A stretch of DNA of 64,000 nucleotides, taken from the NCBI GenBank assembly GCA_000499405.2, contig HG738138.1, positions 10,166,888 through 10,230,887 on the forward strand, written 5' to 3'. Source of the DNA: Onchocerca volvulus. Taxonomy: Eukaryota > Nematoda > Chromadorea > Rhabditida > Onchocercidae. The notes under the pieces are model-generated. The model was not told where the DNA came from, searched no databases, and saw nothing but the letters and a program-made list of their open reading frames with translations. Below, in pieces: positions 61,524 through 64,000 of the stretch; position 1 is the stretch's first letter; the number at the start of each line of letters is the position of its first letter. A program made the position numbers and the translations under genes.

Positions 61524-63790
61524 CAAAGGCTGAGCTATAATTAATTGATATGCATTCCAACACTTGGTAATTATGGACACCCAAATCTATGGCATTTCAG
61601 TAAAAATTTTTTCAAAGCTTTCATTCTAATTTACTGCGTGCAAATTTTATGCTTAAAGCATATTTTATTTACGAGAAACAAACTTCGAATTTCTAATAAT
61701 AATTTTATTTTTTTCTTTCAATTTATCTTTCTATTCAATTTATCATAACAATCTTTGTTCTGATAATTACCCAGCAATGATTATGCAGCACTAATTATTT
61801 CTCTGGCCGAAAAACTTCCCAGATTATTTGCATATATATATATATACATATATAGCATACTTATGAATAATCCTTTTGACTGAATTATCTTTATGTTTCG
61901 ACACGCTTCTCATCGTCCATTATTTTTAAGATTTTGTTAATGAATATTAAATGATAATATGTTTGATAATATTACTTTTTTAATGACTGAATAACTTTAT
62001 TAAACAACAAAATTATTCCTTTCATAACAAGAACTAGCCAATATGATCTTTATAAATCTTTGTGATCTTAATAAATCTTGAATTACAATCAAAGTTTCCG
62101 AGCTGTGGCGATATCTTTCAGAGGATTTTAAAATTAATCCAAAAATTCAATAATTTCGGAATGTAAATGCAATTATGGAAAAGCTCGAAAGCATAGCCAT
62201 TATTTCTAGCATCATTCTTTCAACATTTGTTACCATTTTTCAAATATAGAAAAGTGATATAATGGTATCATGTTGTTACCAAGGAAACTTATTGAAGCGA
62301 ATGTATTTACGAGTGATGTATTTGCAAAGAATCATTTTATAAAATGTCATCACTTTTTCACCGCTTTCAAATTGGAATTTGAATTTTTGATTTTTTTTTT
62401 TTTAAATTAAACCAGTATAAAAGGCAATATATTTATGGAGCAGGAAAATTATGCAAGTGAAAATTATGCACTTGACAAGAAATATTTGTGGAGTTATTGA
62501 CTTCTGTCTTATCTAAGCTTTAAACTAAAAATCTCTTTTTTCCAATCACTAGAGAAAATAAACTTATTATGGTAAGTAAAGTGCGAATAAAGCAACAAAG
62601 ATTTCTTTGCTATTGGTAGCAGTAAAAACTATTCTGATCAACCTATAAAACTGGTCATTAGCGTATCCATAAGAATACTTGCCATTTTTACTAATCCAAA
62701 AAAACTTAATGCAACATAGATCAATGACAAGAAACTAAACAAAAAAGGAATTGATAAAGAATACAAAAGTGTCATAAATTGTCGCTTGCTACCAATGAAA
62801 TTAACAAAAATATATAGTGAAATGGAAAATTCTTAATATTAGGGGAATAATGAAAAAAATAATATCATTTAGAAATAGAAGGATCGAAGATTAGAAAAAA
62901 TCACAGGCATTACAAGACTAATCTTCTTGCAGATTTGATAACTGAAAAAAAAAAAAACAGAACCTTAAATGCTAAAATCGAAAAATGAATCAGCATTGAA
63001 ATGAATTCTCATCGTTTCATTCAGTAACTGAGCTTCATCATTTCTGGCCTAAAACATAAGCCAGTGAACTACTGATAACAGAACATCCATGGCTTCAACC
63101 ATTTTTTGAAGATTTTTTTCTGTAATTTACTAGTTTGCAAGTTTATTCATTAAGATCCGTCAAAACTTAAAAAATAGAACAGAATCGGCTTGCCGCATCA
63201 GTTTTTCCTATGTTCAAAGCTTATTTTCGACCATCTCTCTGCTCTAGTTTACATTCAAAGCAGAATAAACTCACACTTTTTATTCAAAAATTTTTATGAA
63301 ATCAAATTTCATATGATCATGTGGAATTCAAAGCAACAGAAGATTTCTTTTATCAATCGGGCCAATTTCACCCTCAAATTTCAATTTAACTCAATGCCAC
63401 ATTTTCTTTTTGCAACTATTTATTTAACTTTCTTCATTTGATCTGATGCATTGAGGTGATAAATCATTAGCAAATTGTCCGTTTCTAATTATATTGTACG
63501 ATTTCATCTGATAAATTTATTGCTTTATCATGTCATTCTTTAATTAAAGAAGACAAAAGTTTTCTCCTCACTCAAGATTTAATCGCTTAGAAGATATGTT
63601 TACAGATCAATTAGCAACCATATAAATAGCTTGACAAATGCGTTTTTTTTTTGTTTTTTTGTTTTACAAGTAGAATTCAGTAAAACAGCTGTAATTATTA
63701 ACAGGTACTTTGTGTTGCACATAACGAGTTCACTAATTACCTGTTGGTGATATCAGAATGAACAGCTTTTCTTTCACTTTTTTTTCCCTC
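61524..63790. other. AT-rich intergenic region
   Basis: No firm gene. It contains the probable 3' UTR of the homeobox gene and a possible minus-strand first exon near 62643-62685. Open frames of 60-83 codons on the plus strand (61545-61748, 63190-63441) are AT-rich and unsupported. Confidence 0.45.
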
Positions 63791-63922
63791 TTAATTTTCT
63801 CTTTCCCGTTGCCTTCCATCCAAAATAGTTCCAACCGCAGGGTAAAATCCCCATTTCCACTTCGGCTTCATATCTAAAAAATTTTGCCTGTCCAACTTCG
63901 AAATTTCACTGTGAAAATCAAA
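63791..63922 (-). CDS. last exon of an unknown minus-strand gene (partial)
   Basis: On the minus strand an acceptor GGTTGTTGCAG precedes an open stretch of 43 codons ending in TAA at 63791-63793. It reads FDFHSEISKLDRQNFLDMKP and then WKWGFYPAVGTILDGRQ. The segment is GC-rich for this window. Upstream exons would lie beyond position 64000. No family is recognised. Confidence 0.4.
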   Translation of the reverse strand, partial: FDFHSEISKLDRQNFLDMKPKWKWGFYPAVGTILDGRQREREN

Positions 63923-64000
63923 CTGCAACAACCCACCCTTTTTTGTTTCATAATTATATTTTTTTCATTTTTTTTTTTTTTTTTTAAGACCACAAAAATG

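Noticed and set aside
63190..63441. 83-codon plus-strand open frame
   Set aside because: Phe/Ile/Asn-rich composition as expected for random AT-rich DNA, no signal or domain, no splice context.
1..64000. CRISPR arrays, rRNA, prokaryotic operons or bacterial (Wolbachia-like) insertions
   Set aside because: No regularly spaced repeats, rRNA motifs, Shine-Dalgarno-led gene runs or long intronless bacterial frames were seen.

Overview
The window looks like nuclear DNA of a parasitic nematode, probably a filarial or other spirurid worm. It is AT-rich, genes are split by short introns with GTAAG(T)...TTTCAG-type borders, and recognisable proteins are of nematode or metazoan type. There are no bacterial operons. 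The species assignment is inference.

Layout. (1) 1-7.6 kb: AT-rich, no firm gene. (2) 7.64-12.2 kb (+): a family B peptide GPCR, most like the PDF receptor (PDFR-1), in about ten exons, with an apparent one-base frameshift in the ectodomain. (3) 14.3-15.2 kb (+): a two-exon gene for a 92-residue secreted precursor carrying a CYFSPIQC core, the allatostatin-C/somatostatin-type disulphide loop. No single frame is long enough to show this gene, which makes it the best candidate for something overlooked. It is followed by a dense cluster of inverted repeats. (4) 16.7-23.6 kb: low-complexity DNA, a compound microsatellite and a few weak small-ORF candidates. (5) 23.7-29.2 kb (+): an 811-residue FGD-type Rho guanine exchange factor (DH-PH-FYVE-PH), with an aberrant FYVE finger and an alternative acceptor leading to an in-frame stop. 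(6) 30.2-54.7 kb (-): one giant gene that I could follow through 61 phase-consistent exons. It encodes a type I membrane protein of about 3,466 residues: C-type lectin, LDLa, CUB, sushi, EGF, Ig, an Eph-receptor-like ligand-binding and Cys-rich segment, a Ly6-like domain, HYR, ephrin-receptor-like Cys repeats, an EGF array, pentraxin/LamG, a membrane segment and a cytoplasmic tail. The overall plan resembles insect Uninflatable. (7) 55.5-57.6 kb (+): a decayed BEL/Pao retroelement with an LTR-like end and gag and protease remnants. A related LTR-like fragment sits in an intron of the giant gene at 39.4-40.0 kb. (8) 59.0-61.5 kb (+): a small K50 paired-like homeobox gene. A GC-rich minus-strand coding-like exon lies inside its first large homeodomain intron. 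(9) 63.8-63.9 kb (-): the last exon of a minus-strand gene entering from beyond the window.

The genes do not form a pathway. The PDF-receptor-like GPCR and the AST-C-like precursor are both peptidergic and adjacent, but nothing suggests they are ligand and receptor, because AST-C peptides normally act on rhodopsin-family receptors. The FGD-like GEF and the giant receptor are convergent, with 950 bp between stop codons. All splice models were made by eye from splice sites, reading phase and domain continuity, without transcript evidence.
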